The position numbers were made by a program, and so were the translations under genes. Below are positions 26,001-35,502 of a stretch of 64,000 bases of DNA, in pieces; position 1 is the stretch's first letter, and each line of letters opens with the position of its first letter. This DNA comes from Owenia fusiformis (taxonomy: Eukaryota; Annelida; Polychaeta; Sabellida; Oweniidae), in contig CAIIXF020000012.1 of assembly GCA_903813345.2 (NCBI GenBank), positions 22,952,184 to 23,016,183 of the forward strand. Direction: 5' to 3'. The notes under the pieces were generated by a model. It saw nothing but the letters and a program-made list of their open reading frames with translations, was not told the origin of the DNA and made no database searches.

Positions 26001-29000
26001 GTCGATAGCTCTCCGAAACTACCTTCCAAATTGGCTTGTAGTGTTTTTATTTCATTAAGTTCAGGCCTGAGAGCTTCTAAAAGTTCTTTAACAAGCGTAT
26101 TTCTTGAAGATTCTGCTATGTTAGTTTTTTCAGCGACTGGATTTGCCGACGCCATATTTGATTGTCCTTTGTTTACATTGTCAACCGATTCCAAATTATT
26201 TTCTTCTTTGTTTTTTGTCTCTGAAACGGCCGAAGCGTGTTGTTTTAGGAAGAATCTTGTGATTCTCCGATTGCTGTCTTTTTTTGGCAGTTTAATACCT
26301 GGTTTATTGTCCCTTTTTGGCATTTATTTAGCTTATATACGGGAGCCCCAAAAAGTCTGACTTCCCTTTATCTCCTCTCCATGGCAACCTTTTCTATAAT
26401 CATGTTTTAAACAACAATATTATTTTGTTTATTTGTTTGTTTTCAGAATGTCATTTGGTTGCTGTGGACGTTTTACACCACCTGAAATTATGGCATTCTG
26501 TTTGTCCTTCCTCCTAGTTTGTATATGGGTCCTCACCGGACATTGGCTTCTTATGGATGGTAAGAACTGTTACACTACAATCTCAACAAAATTGTTCTTC
26601 CCAAATGTTATTTGTATGCAGACGTATTTGTTTATTTTTATGTCACCCCCACAAGTGGTGACATATTGTTACAGTCTTCAACTTTTTTTGTGGACATTGC
26701 CAGTCATCAGCATTCAGTGGTTGTCATCTGTAACATCTGTAACAAATGGCAGGTGGTGACCTTTTGCATGTTAATGTCTTGTTTGTTAAACATTTACTTA
26801 ACAGAGGCAATCGATAGTTTATGAGGGCAAGGTTTAAAAGGAAATTATTAATTTCCCATGATTATACTGCGAACATATTAAACCTCCAGTTATTACCCTT
26901 TCTCTTATAAATGATAGTTTTAACAGCTGTTGATGTCATATTTTAACAAGTTAATAATATGACATTATGTTATTGATAGAAATATTGTCTAGACTATAAT
27001 ACGGAAAGTTCTATATTTAATCATGAGCTGATTGAAACGTCATAACAAGAATTGATTCATGTGAAGCCCACCTGTGCGCCAAAATTCCCAGCCACATGTC
27101 CATCAGCGCAAGTTGATGACAATATAGCGCTTTTTCAAAGGGTGATAAAAACCAGTAATGAATGTTTTTTATTATTTTGCAGCCCTTGGAATGGGATTAT
27201 GTGTCGCGTTTATAGCTCTAGTAAGACTCCCTAGTCTCAAGGTCTCAACTCTACTTCTTGTGGGACTCCTTGTATATGATGTATTCTGGGTAAGTACTCC
27301 TTTTTGATCTTCTATTTGCTGGGTAAGGACTCCCTGTGGAGCTCTCTCCATATTCTATATGGTATATCTGGGTAAGGACCTCCTTTAATCATTGCATTGC
27401 ATTATGGGTGATTAAATCCCAATCCAAATGTGTTTATTCAGCTGAGGTAATATTATAAGCAAGAATACGTGATAAATAAGATAAACAATTATGAAATAAT
27501 TTATAAATAGTTTAATTCAATATAGATGATTAGGCATATTAAAATGAAACATTTAGATATGGCAGTGACATTTAACAGATTTTATCCTGCAATTTCATTG
27601 AACTTAAATTGATCCAGGGTAACACAAAGAGACAGTATACACAAAACTATAAAATATGAATCTAAATGTAATCTCTTTAAATCTAATGATAAAATAAGCT
27701 TAGACTTGTACATTTTACAGGTGTTTTTTTCATCAATGATATTTAGCGCAAATGTAATGGTACAGGTTGCTACACGACCAGCCGATAACCCCGTGAGTGA
27801 TGCCTTATATGGTCATGCACTAGCATCAGTAGTTACTTGCGACCCTGTATTAGCTAGCCACTTACGAAAAATTGCTTATGTTTTAATTTTATTTCCCAGA
27901 AGAAACGAAATAAAGAAATGATAACATCAAAATGTGTATCAATGTTGTGAAGTCTCCCTCAGTAAAGAGTGGAGGAGTTGTCCTCCTTCCCTCTTTATAA
28001 TCTATGTCCAAAGTTTTCATACATTGAACCTAAAGACTGGGAAATGTGAAACATGAGCAGTTTTAAGCTGGTTGCTTTCCTTCATGGTTAAATCATGGTG
28101 GTGTTTTCCTTGAATCATGGTGTACATGAGGTGTTCATTTTTTATTTTTCAGGTGTTCTTTTCTTCATATATATTTAATACCAATGTAATGGTGAAAGTA
28201 GCTACAAGGCCTGCAGAAAATCCAGTAAGTTTGACCCAGGGTTAAAAATCCTACAAAGTTCACGATAGAGTTTATCAGTGAACAAAGGCTAAACGACTTT
28301 GGATGTACATGTTCACATATATAGCCTTGTCTACAGATCAGCTCTATCTGCTCCTGATCCTAAAATCCCAACTTGGGTGATACCCTCTTATCAATTCAAA
28401 TAAGATTGATCCATATATATGCATGGCTCTTATGTGGTATACTTGAAAGATATGTTCTCTTGGTGGATGGATGGGATTGATCATCTTGAGTTTCATTCAT
28501 GCATCTTTCCCTGCATCTTAGAATGTGCTTTTAAAGAGGCTTTTATAAGATCTACCTGCTATATAGTAGTTGTAATTGTATACTGCATAAAATTGGAGTA
28601 CCATTTTGTATCCTGATTGTTCAAAGAATACTTTCAATAAATACTAGCGAAGCCAATCAAAAGTAAGAAACTTCAACTATTTGTTTACACTTATTTATCT
28701 GTATGGATTTTCAGTTGCATACGTGAAGGAATTTTACAGAGAAGTATGTATATAAACATTGTCATGTATGTCTATTCTAGGTTGGTGTTTTGGCCAAGAA
28801 GCTCCACTTAACTGGGTTAGTCAGGGATGCACCCAAACTCTCCCTTCCGGGTAAACTAGTCTTTCCAAGGTACGTAAACTCAACTTAACTGAATAAACTA
28901 AAACTAATATTTTTACTGTGCCACCTCTCCTCTTCCTCAAAAAGTCAGAATATCTGAGAAACACCCTGTTGTTTTACCATTTTTTAATTTTGGGGAATTT

Positions 29001-30299
29001 ACTTATATGCTTACTTACAGTATGTAGAATAACAAAACAAAATTTTACATCCTCCCCTATTGTGTAATTATCATATTTGAATATCATTATATTGACATGT
29101 TCCCCATAGTCAGAATATCTCTTATTTGGCAATAGTAAATACTAATAAGTTCAACTTTTGTGCTTTTAGTATGCAGAACAGTGGACACTTTTCCATGTTG
29201 GGCTTAGGAGATATCGTCATGCCGGGACTACTTTTATGTTTTGTCTTACGTTATGACGCGTACAGGAAGACACAGTTTGTCATTGATAGTGGCCTACCAC
29301 CACCTGCAACGTATTATAACCGAATCACATACTTCCATTGCTCATTGCTAGGATATTTCCTTGGTAAGTTTGTGGAGAAATAACCTCAAATCTATTGTAA
29401 ATTAGAACAGGAATTAGCAACGAATGGTCATGGTTTATGCTGAACAAAACTCAAAGTTTTGAATTTCTTAGAAAATTATTCTGCTCCTCATCACCTCTGG
29501 AAGAACTTGGAGAAAGAAGATGAAATGTTTTATTATAATGCAGGAAACTCATATTTCAGTCTTTTAGAGAGAGAAATATCTCCTTTTTGAATATTCACTA
29601 AAGTACAGGGAGGCAACGTCGTCCTTTTAGGTAATTGTCGGACACTCAATGCAGGACTACCTTTTGTCCGACAATTGCCTACATGGACGACATTGCCTCC
29701 CTGTCCTGTATTACAGTATTACAGTATAATGAAAAGAGAGGAATCAGCAAAATATACTTTTAGTTCAAAAGCATCCTTTTAGTTAGAGAAATGGTTTCTG
29801 TATTTGTAGGGTTGTTAACAGCTACCGTATCATCAGAAGTGTTCAAAGCAGCCCAGCCTGCTTTGTTGTATCTTGTGCCATTCACACTATTGCCCCTCTT
29901 TACAATGGCATATCTTAAGGTAAGACCCTCATATCTTGTGCCATTCACACTATTGCCCCTCTTTACAATGGCATATCTTAAGGTAAGACCCTCATATCTT
30001 GTGCAATTCACAAGTTTCATTAATATATAATAATATGAAGTAAGAGAATCATTTTTCAAACTGTTTTTCATTCAAAATATTTGCACTGTCAAAAAGTCTC
30101 AATAACAAGGATAGGTTGTCCAGCATTAAAATTTTTTTTTAGTATTTTACTATTTCTCCAAAATTCAGGTGATTAATACAAAAGTTTTGATGAAACAATG
30201 AATTTTAATAAACTGATTGTTTTTTTTCAGGGAGATTTGAGGCGAATGTGGTTTGAACCATTTGAAGCCACTAAACCTCCCAAATATGTGGATGTCTGA
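17016..30299 (+). CDS. SPPL3: Signal peptide peptidase-like 3 (GxGD intramembrane aspartyl protease)
   Basis: Polytopic Golgi/ER protease. Vertebrate SPPL3 sheds type II membrane proteins, notably glycosyltransferases. Coding exons: 17016-17093, 17982-18094, 18378-18497, 19961-20039, 26447-26559, 27183-27289, one of 27721-27792 / 28153-28224, 28781-28869, 29170-29363, 29810-29919, 30231-30299 (TGA). All joins are GT-AG and in frame, giving 380 residues from AYS onward; human SPPL3 is 384 in total. Diagnostic segments are [25 protein letters not shown], the catalytic VYDVFW, the catalytic [15 protein letters not shown], the PALLYLVP (PAL) motif and GDLRRMW. The acidic/Lys-rich loop after SFR is the variable region of the family. 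The first coding exon (MAEQTYSW in vertebrates) was not located. Intron 5 carries a LINE in antisense. Identity is near certain from length, motifs and colinearity. Confidence 0.96.
18975..19180. repeat. Degenerate ~30-bp minisatellite in SPPL3 intron 4
   Basis: Repeated ATAATTCTCAACTGG-GTGYAATAT-like units with many substitutions and indels; roughly seven units. Non-coding. Confidence 0.75.
20399..20413. repeat. Target-site duplication, 3' side of LINE
   Basis: CTTTTCTATAATCAT, identical to 26,389-26,403. It flanks the T-run that marks the LINE 3' tail. Confidence 0.92.
20655..24440 (-). CDS. LINE ORF2: APE endonuclease and reverse transcriptase
   Basis: 1261 residues with no stop. It nicks target DNA and reverse-transcribes the element RNA (target-primed reverse transcription). 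The N-terminal APE-type endonuclease (about 1-245) shows [19 protein letters not shown] and IADHQFV motifs. The reverse transcriptase (about 480-780) shows [26 protein letters not shown] (near 607), [14 protein letters not shown] and [10 protein letters not shown] (near 707; catalytic YADD). The C-terminus carries CSLC-x-HGIYHC (near 1145-1166), the cysteine motif common in L1-group ORF2 proteins. The start at 24,440 ([14 protein letters not shown]) matches the usual endonuclease opening. Confidence 0.95.
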   Translation of the reverse strand: MVVKIGTINVRGLQDQVKRRKLFLHARNENYDVLLIQETHCGMKQAKQWENEWGMTSYFTERATNSVGVGILFSHKADIQIEDSDIGEDGRYIIINTKIEGKEITLVNIYGHNNDNNTLFNNIAKKLREGRNHYSIIIGGDFNVPLEPNKDKESQTGNTNQDAHRNTRQQIKQLMEEHDLVDIWRVNNPTKRNFTWSNAATTTKSRLDYFLIASPLINNTSDVDIHTPKSYKIADHQFVQLQLRMGTQERGPGLWKFNARLTEDREYVALIKNLIRGLVEEHKDMTAQNLWELIKFKIKTESIRYSKQKNAGKHLDITNKIRRLQEIEANLRDNYIHETQLREEEQQLQREIEEMNDEKAKGAILRAKIRWAEEGKKQSSYFLKLEKRNFAKKNITQLNTDDGRELNDPEQIRKESARFYEELYRSRLPNIRQHSETFFPAIKSITSLTEEEKQSCEGYITLEEITTQIKSLKTGKSPGSDGLTSEFYRCFQEPVVPILVKSYKEALDKEELSTEQKRSIITQLPKKDRDILCLLNWRPISLLNTDYKIITGCLAERMKAHLKKIINEDQTGFIKGRNISENIRLIIDCMEHLKSNNESGIMLFIDFEKAFDTVEWKFIDRTLDYFNFGPDFRKWIKTIYNDAKSSVINNGYTSRYFNLNRGVRQGCPLSPYLFILCAEILSESIRRDEEIEGIQIPDGEVKISQYADDTSVFVRNIASAKKVIKKFRNFGEISGLNINLHKTEEAVIGRENALLQQQVRDESMASGLKYQDKDIKVLGITIPLDGRDINSLNFPEKRNKIQGLIRAWKSRNITPLGKIIMIKSLLVSQLTYLCTVLTPTDDFIKEIENMFFNFIWDEKPDKIGRKIMMNEQERGGLNMLHLQSYVKNLSIKWIKKYIDPTYSGKWKKIWNYYLKNLTQGEVWALNLSKNSDKINVLDLRYLKTVYKNWCSLKYQTIPDTRNPEQQSLWHNEQIKINGEIMKNEVWIQKGIEFIKDIQDENRFLTAAELGHKYDIVMNQRNTLKYNSIITAIPQNWKRKLRHPRENEEETENPNVTINTEWLKKTNNKEVYKILLKKNNAVKLPKKMEDKWQNKLQLQNPLMWAKIHKNRKNILRTKEKYFQIKIFFRILYYNKQLKQMNIDGYNTDICSLCRSDIDTLEHGIYHCEAVQDFLITSFNQLDEDVPTIEKFLFGDGKTENEHLYLKQKIFLNTCKRKIRRPNMIGWQNFLKTEKKIEESISQRRKKPELMEQQWLKLKHFIT
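24441..25399 (-). other. Unusually long inter-ORF spacer of the LINE
   Basis: 959 nt between the ORF1 stop and the ORF2 start, without a credible ORF. It holds a perfect CRE palindrome TGACGTCA at 25,060-25,067, an ATTGG (inverted CCAAT) near 25,089 and a GCGCGC run near 25,111, which together look promoter-like. L1-group spacers are usually tens of bases or less. Confidence 0.7.
25400..26323 (-). CDS. LINE ORF1: coiled-coil / RRM RNA-binding protein
   Basis: 307 residues. L1-type ORF1 proteins trimerise through a coiled coil and coat the element RNA. Here a basic Ser/Asn-rich N-terminus (to about 90) leads into a heptad-rich stretch (about 95-145, [18 protein letters not shown] onward). An RRM-like part follows, with [14 protein letters not shown] (about 155-168) as its first strand, then [10 protein letters not shown] and [11 protein letters not shown] basic C-terminal domain follows ([13 protein letters not shown]). 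No zinc knuckle was seen. It starts about 65 nt from the 5' end of the element. Confidence 0.88.
   Translation of the reverse strand: MPKRDNKPGIKLPKKDSNRRITRFFLKQHASAVSETKNKEENNLESVDNVNKGQSNMASANPVAEKTNIAESSRNTLVKELLEALRPELNEIKTLQANLEGSFGELSTKMEEKIEKINNDFSDLKEKMEKRPELIGGMRELQIKNIEVNMSLRRNNVIIYDLPEERTEIPIKAAETELTKLCPVRVLNAYRIGRLEQQQIKTKARPLIVQLADAPTAEQIRSKAWVKKPPINSKIGEDLPEEARNIKSQAFKTYIKPAKEGQKKYRWAGLHLWIDGKKVNLDAIYTEALSKTRNRDEKQPRATLKDD
26389..26403. repeat. Target-site duplication, 5' side of LINE
   Basis: CTTTTCTATAATCAT, identical to 20,399-20,413; it lies about 40 bp before SPPL3 exon 6. Confidence 0.92.
26636..26757. repeat. Hairpin-headed dispersed repeat, copy 2
   Basis: Head TGTCACCCCCACAAGTGGTGACA then TATTGTTACAGTC, ending AACAAATGGCAGGTG; homologous to 14,076-14,187. 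It lies in SPPL3 intron 6. Confidence 0.7.
27721..27792 (+). CDS. SPPL3: SPPL3 duplicated exon 8, copy a
   Basis: 72 nt, phase 0, after acceptor TTTTACAG and before donor GTGAGT. It encodes [20 protein letters not shown] plus ADNP, the segment directly after the catalytic VYDVFW of exon 7. It differs from copy b at 5 of 24 residues (Met/Tyr, Ser/Asn, Ala/Thr, Gln/Lys, Asp/Glu). Copy b is closer to human SPPL3, so a is the derived form. Skipping, swapping or including both all keep frame. Mutually exclusive use is inferred, not shown. Confidence 0.85.
28153..28224 (+). CDS. SPPL3: SPPL3 duplicated exon 8, copy b
   Basis: 72 nt, phase 0, acceptor TTTTTCAG, donor GTAAGT, 360 bp downstream of copy a. 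It encodes [20 protein letters not shown] plus AENP. The Tyr, Asn and Lys positions match the vertebrate SPPL3 pattern, so this is probably the ancestral exon. Confidence 0.92.
29604..29710. repeat. Foldback element in SPPL3 intron 10
   Basis: A near-perfect hairpin. The left arm GGGAGGCAACGTCGTCC, then TTAGGTAATTGTCGGACA, pairs with the right arm TGTCCGACAATTGCCTA, then GGACGACATTGCCTCCC. Arms are about 40 bp and the loop about 15-20 bp. Probably a small palindromic MITE. Confidence 0.85.
29869..30007 (+). repeat. Tandem duplication of the SPPL3 exon 11 donor (63-bp unit)
   Basis: A 63-bp unit covering the end of exon 11 ([17 protein letters not shown]) and its donor is duplicated at 29,869 and 29,932, with a third stub at 29,995. 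Donors follow 29,919 and 29,982 with identical AAG|GTAAGACCC context. Using the second donor adds 21 residues in frame, a second copy of the last hydrophobic segment. Confidence 0.93.
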
Positions 30300-31320
30300 C
30301 CTCACCCCCTTTACAGGAGTTAAAGACCATAATACAATGACCTTGACCTTCTAGCCCATACAGCTGTGTCTGATCATTAGGTCATCACATGTTATCACCA
30401 TATACGGTGTGTGGACAATGGATTAATACCAAATATGGGAGTGACATATCAGAGCCATATATGGTTGGGTAGTCATAGCAAACATTGGGTGGTTTCCAAA
30501 TAAGGACAAGGGATACTCTAGATCTGAATATAGGATAATACATCTAGATAATGTTACTTTTTAATGAACAATGAAATTTTGGATAATTTTGCCAGAATTC
30601 CTGGATCTTGACAGTAAAAATGAAAAACTGAATCTGGGCAGTGAATTGTGTTGAAAATTAAAAATGGAAGGAAATATCGATAGCAGCAAATCTTGAAAAT
30701 ATGGAAATTTGAAACATCATATCTCTAAGAAATGTATTTTGGAAAGACTTGGAAAAGGATTTGACATCCTGAATACCTCTGAAGCTAAATAGCCTATACA
30801 GTAAATGAAAAACCAAATTATGAATAATCCAGGATTCTGGGATACAGTGTACCTTGGTGTGTGGTCATATTTAAAAATGCAAAATATGATAAAAAAATTA
30901 ACAAGATTTTTACAGTTTAGCCTGAATAATTGTAAGAAAACTGTGTTCATAAATTGAGACCAAAAAGCAGGACCACTAATCACATGGGATGGCCACTAAA
31001 AACAAGAAATGGCCACTTAAAACAACAAAGAATTTCCAAATTGATACACAGCCTCAAGAACTGCATCAATATGAGGTAAAACACTTCATTTACACAGGAG
31101 GAGATTACCCAGAATGCTTACCTTATTTTTGGAGACAAGAAAGTTTTGAACCAATCACAGTTTTGGATTATCTCGAATTGTTTTTTCAAAATCTACCCAT
31201 TAAGTCCCCAAAGAGTGAGGCAAGGCTTCTATTTTATTAGATTGAGGCAAAATAGTGGGGAGCAAATTAGAATTCAGTAGTTTGCCTCAATATAACAGCC
31301 AATTAAGCACTATTGGTACG

Positions 31321-31938
31321 TTTTCTCATGCCAGTGAATGTGACATGTTTTCTCATGCCAGTGAATGTGACATGTTTTCTTGTGGCAGGGAATGTGACAT
31401 GTTTTCTCATGCCAGTGAATGTGACATGTTTTCTCATGCCAGTGAATGTGACATGTTTTCTCATGCCAGTGAATGTGACATGTTTTCTTGTGGCAGGGAA
31501 TGTGACATGTTTTCTCATGGCAGGGAATGTGACATGTTTTCTCATGGCAGGGAATGTGACATGTTTTCTCATGCCAGGGAATGTGACATGTTTTCTCATG
31601 GCAGGGAATGTGACATGTTTTCTCGTGGCAGGGAATGTGACATGTTTTCTCGTGGCAGGGAATGTGACATGTTTTCTCGTGGCAGGGAATGTGACATGTT
31701 TTCTCGTGGCAGTGAATGTGACATGTTTTCTCATGCCAGTGAATGTGACATGTTTTCTCATGCCAGTGAATGTGACATGTTTTCTCATGGCAGTGAATGT
31801 GACATGTTTTCTCATGCCAGTGAATGTGACATGTTTTCTCATGGCAGTGAATGTGACATGTTTTCTCATGCCAGTGAATGTGACATGTTTTCTCGTGGCA
31901 GGGAATGTGACATGTTTTCTCGTGGCAGGGAATGTGAC
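31321..31938. repeat. 27-bp minisatellite, about 23 copies
   Basis: Unit TTTTCTCATGCCAGTGAATG plus TGACATG. Variants concentrate at the centre (ATGCCAGT, ATGGCAGG, GTGGCAGG). The period is divisible by three and stop-free, so several frames are open by arithmetic alone; this is not evidence of coding. It lies 1 kb after the SPPL3 stop and may be within its 3' UTR. Confidence 0.97.
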
Positions 31939-32312
31939 CATGGTCTGTCATGTAATGTGGTTGTTGTTCTATAATGATAGGTGCAGTATAGTGAATGGTT
32001 GGGCAATGATATATCAAAGCCCTGAAATGCAGTCTTTACCACTCATTCATTTATAACATACAAAAATAGATATAAAATAGATAGCATGTGCTCATCATAT
32101 ACAATTATGATTTGGAATTACAGCTCTTCTGAATTATTTTTCATTGATTTATAATTAACTTTGTTTTTCTTCATTTTTAATGTCAACTTTTCTACTGTTG
32201 AGATTCAGATTTGAATTTTTAATGCATTCAAGCCTTGCCACATTTTTAAACATGGCACGTATTTTCAATTTCGAGGTGTCTCTTTTTTCATTTTCTTAGC
32301 AGCTTATATTCT

Positions 32313-32318
32313 AATAAA
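32313..32318 (+). other. Candidate poly(A) signal for SPPL3
   Basis: AATAAA in CTAATAAAAGAG, followed within ~100 bases by G/T-rich sequence. If used, the 3' UTR is about 2 kb and includes the minisatellite. Other AATAAA hexamers occur downstream. Confidence 0.3.
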
Positions 32319-33938
32319 AGAGAAAAAATGATTTTTGTTGTTTACAAATCAGAAATTGTTATTTGGATGGTAGTTGTACTTGAATGTTGCATGTTGTGTA
32401 CGGTTATGGAATTTTCATTTCATTCAAGTTTTGATAGTATGTATAGTTAGTGATTTGGGCCGCTAGGCTTGGTGCAATATACATGTGTAGTTCATACATT
32501 TCCATCACAGGAGAAAATGCTTTCGCGTGGTAGATTATTTCCATATCTTTGCCTTTTATCAGCTGAAAGTATTTTTGGAAATATGCATGAAGAAAGCTAT
32601 TTTGGGATGGTTATGTTTAGAACATACTTACAGGAGAGAAGGGTAAGAAATAATTGCATTTTGTTCAGAATTATTTAACAAATGTCTAGATCAAGCGTGA
32701 ATTGATGAGACCATTAGTTTTTTTATGTTGCAGAAATCAAGCCATTCTTGAGTCCTGCATATGGAGAAGTGCTCATTCTCCAAGTTCAGGGCCTCGGCCA
32801 TTATCTACTTAGTTCCCTTCTTCTTTCCCCTTGCAGAAAGGAAAGAGGAAAGACAAATCTGGAGCTTGATATCTTAATTCATGAAAAGGGGAGAAAATTA
32901 TTCTGTTCATAATCTGTAGATGCTCATATTTTAATTTCTACTGCAGGTAACAATTTTATTGAAAAACGTGATACTTGCTTATTGAATGAATGCCAAGAAT
33001 TTTATTTATTTTAATTTCAATTATTTTGTGATAATTTCAGCAATTTCGATTAAGAAGGGAATTAATAAAAAGAATGATTAACGTATATTCAAATTATGAA
33101 TTAATGGTCATACATCTAGGATATTTTCACCAGTTTCTATAGAAATACATCCTTTACCAGCTGAAACGTGTACATTATATGTTTGTCAAGGAGTAGATAG
33201 TAAGACAAATTTTAACAAAAATTATTGCTAAACATAAAATTTCATTTTTTCTAACCTAGGGGACTAAATCAATATTTCGATGTTTACCTATCACCTAATT
33301 TATTACTTATGAAAGTCAATTGTAAGGAAAGGTTTTTTACCCCTTCCCCAAATATAATTAAAAATTATGTTTGTAGGTGTACATCGATATATTTCTTTTT
33401 GTCCCCTGCTTTTTATGTTATCTCTTACACTTATTTATTGAATTTTAATTTGTTTCACAATGCACCAAGTTGTTGTTCGAGCACATTTTATAGTTAATGG
33501 TTGTTTTTCAAGAGAAATAAGTTTTGAATTATATGAAGGATTGATCCCATATAAAAAATCATTACCTAAATATGAATTCTTAAAGGCCCTTTGCAAAATT
33601 TGAAAAGTAGTGTAAATTTTTCATAGGGCCTTTAATGACAAATGTTTTAAAGCATGTTTTGGAATATTACATTATTTTAAGTGTAAAATATTTGTAGCAT
33701 TTACAATGCACACAGCCATATGTAAGTTGGTCTAATTTGGTGATAGTCTATTCAATAAGAGATTTTGCCTTAATTTGGTAGAGTTGCTGATTGAACTGGC
33801 ATTTGAACTGAATTGACTATCCCATGGTTTAACTCTAAATTAATCCAAGTTTCTCATACATTGTCATATGAGTCGATATTCTGTTTAGCCAGGAAATGTA
33901 ACATTCCATTTTAAATGCGTGTAATGTAAAATTGGATA
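32319..33938. other. Intergenic, no gene seen
   Basis: AT-rich sequence between SPPL3 and the next inverted-repeat element; only short chance ORFs. Confidence 0.5.
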
Positions 33939-34716
33939 CCGTATTCTCTGTAATTACCGCCCACTCTCTAATAAGCGCCCACCCCGCTTCACAAAGTTCA
34001 AGAAACATCGAGGAATCAACAAGAATTGAAGAATATATCAGGAAAAAAATATTTCTCAAAATCCAGGAGCGGGCGATAATAGAGTACTTACCCTAAAACT
34101 GCTGTAAACACGACGCGTTTTGTAATTCTATGCATCCTCTCGATACATATCTATCGATGGGTGCTTCCCACACCATACCATGCTAATTGTCTCCAAATAG
34201 TCCATAATGAATGAAGGAATTGTTCTTTATCGGCATTCAGAAATTTCAAAAGCTACTGCGCAGATGTTCTGCGCATGTCAAGGTCGTGAACTTTCTGCTT
34301 TCTTTTTAATGTTTCTCGACTTTTACACGACTTTTGCACGAATAATGATGATCTCTCATCAAATTAGAAATAATGTATAACTTTAGATCGATATCCAGCA
34401 GTATCTAGTGGAAATATTGAAGGTAATCGGCGATAATGACAAAGTGGGCGTGCCGGAAATAAATTAGACATAGACGGGTCTTCAACCACTGTCAATATTG
34501 TCTAAGCGATCTTTACCGTATTCTCTCCAATAACAGCACTTGTCATATTATTATAAAAATATGTTGAAGAAAATGCATTCTTGTCAAGAAAAATTGCCAT
34601 ACATGAAATTCCTCGGGATTTCTGATTTCTTTCATACATGGGCGCTTATTAGAATGGTCTAAATAATGTATTTTCAATTTTCTAAACGCCCTGGGCGCTA
34701 ATTACAGAGAATACGG
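33939..34716. mobile_element. TA-flanked non-autonomous inverted-repeat element (778 bp)
   Basis: Left end CCGTATTCTCTGTAATTA then CCGCCCA; right end is its mirror, TAATTACAGAGAATACGG after GGGCGC. TA flanks both sides. A third, internal TACCGTATTCTCTCCAATAA lies near 34,515, so the element is composite or contains a decayed second copy. Related to 10,810-13,445 by its CCGTATT-TCTCT..TAA termini. Confidence 0.8.
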
Positions 34717-35502
34717 TACTTTCTCTTTTAAAACTGTGCATGTGAAATTAGATTCAGATTCAAGATTTTCAGTGGGAAAATGAATATCTGTCTTGAAAAT
34801 AGGAGACAAATATTGCTCTTTTTGATCCTTTAAGTGACCAACAATATATATATCTGTTGGCTCAACAATCTTTGAAATCTCCGTAACTTATGCGTGATCA
34901 CACCAAGCAACAATAGTTGGACATCTACACTAAATTGAATGGTCTTATTCAATGGAGGTTTAAGAGTGAAATGGAATAAATAGTCTCTAGAAGAGATAAA
35001 TATTTGACATTCCCACTGAAATGAAATGTATTTAAAAACTTGAGAAGTGCCTACATTTCAGAATTTTATGTTTATGTAAAAAGGTTTGGTTGATGATCTG
35101 GTGCTTTTAAAAAGACAGCCAATGTTTTAATTTTGTATTTTCATAAAACAATCTGGGATACACCTTCATACATTACATCATTTTGTACCTCAAATACATG
35201 ACAGATGATATAAACTCCATCATTTTGAAAATACATGTATATTTATCTCCTCTTAAGTGAATCAAGCATATTCGTCTCCTCTTGAAAAACTATTAAGACA
35301 TGATGCTTTTTGACTCATACAAAAATTTGTGGTTCATCATTTTAGGGGTCAGAAAAAGTATTTTAATTATTTTTTACATTGTTCCATTCTTTGAAAGTTA
35401 GAAAAGGTGCAATTATCAGATTATGTATGTATGTATGGGCCACAAGATTTATTGAATATAATATGGACACATTCTGCTATTGTTTGCCAAAGCACAAATT
35501 GT

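Larger units (their letters stand above)
20414..26388 (-). mobile_element. Full-length L1/Tx1-type LINE with two intact ORFs
   Basis: A ~5.98-kb non-LTR retrotransposon inserted antisense in SPPL3 intron 5. A perfect 15-bp target duplication bounds it. Order on its own strand: ~65-nt 5' leader, ORF1 (307 aa), ~960-nt spacer, ORF2 (1261 aa), ~240-nt 3' UTR with a short A-tail (six T on the + strand). Both ORFs are open, so the copy is young and possibly competent. Clade (L1 superfamily, Tx1-like) is inferred from the APE endonuclease, RT sequence and C-terminal CCHC-type motif; a phylogeny is needed for certainty. Confidence 0.95.

Noticed and set aside
25590-26360. + strand ORFs of 85 and 169 codons
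   Set aside because: Antisense shadows of LINE ORF1.
31255-32056. Four overlapping ORFs with nine-residue repeats (HASECDMFS, MRKHVTFTG and others)
   Set aside because: Same reason: a stop-free 27-bp minisatellite.
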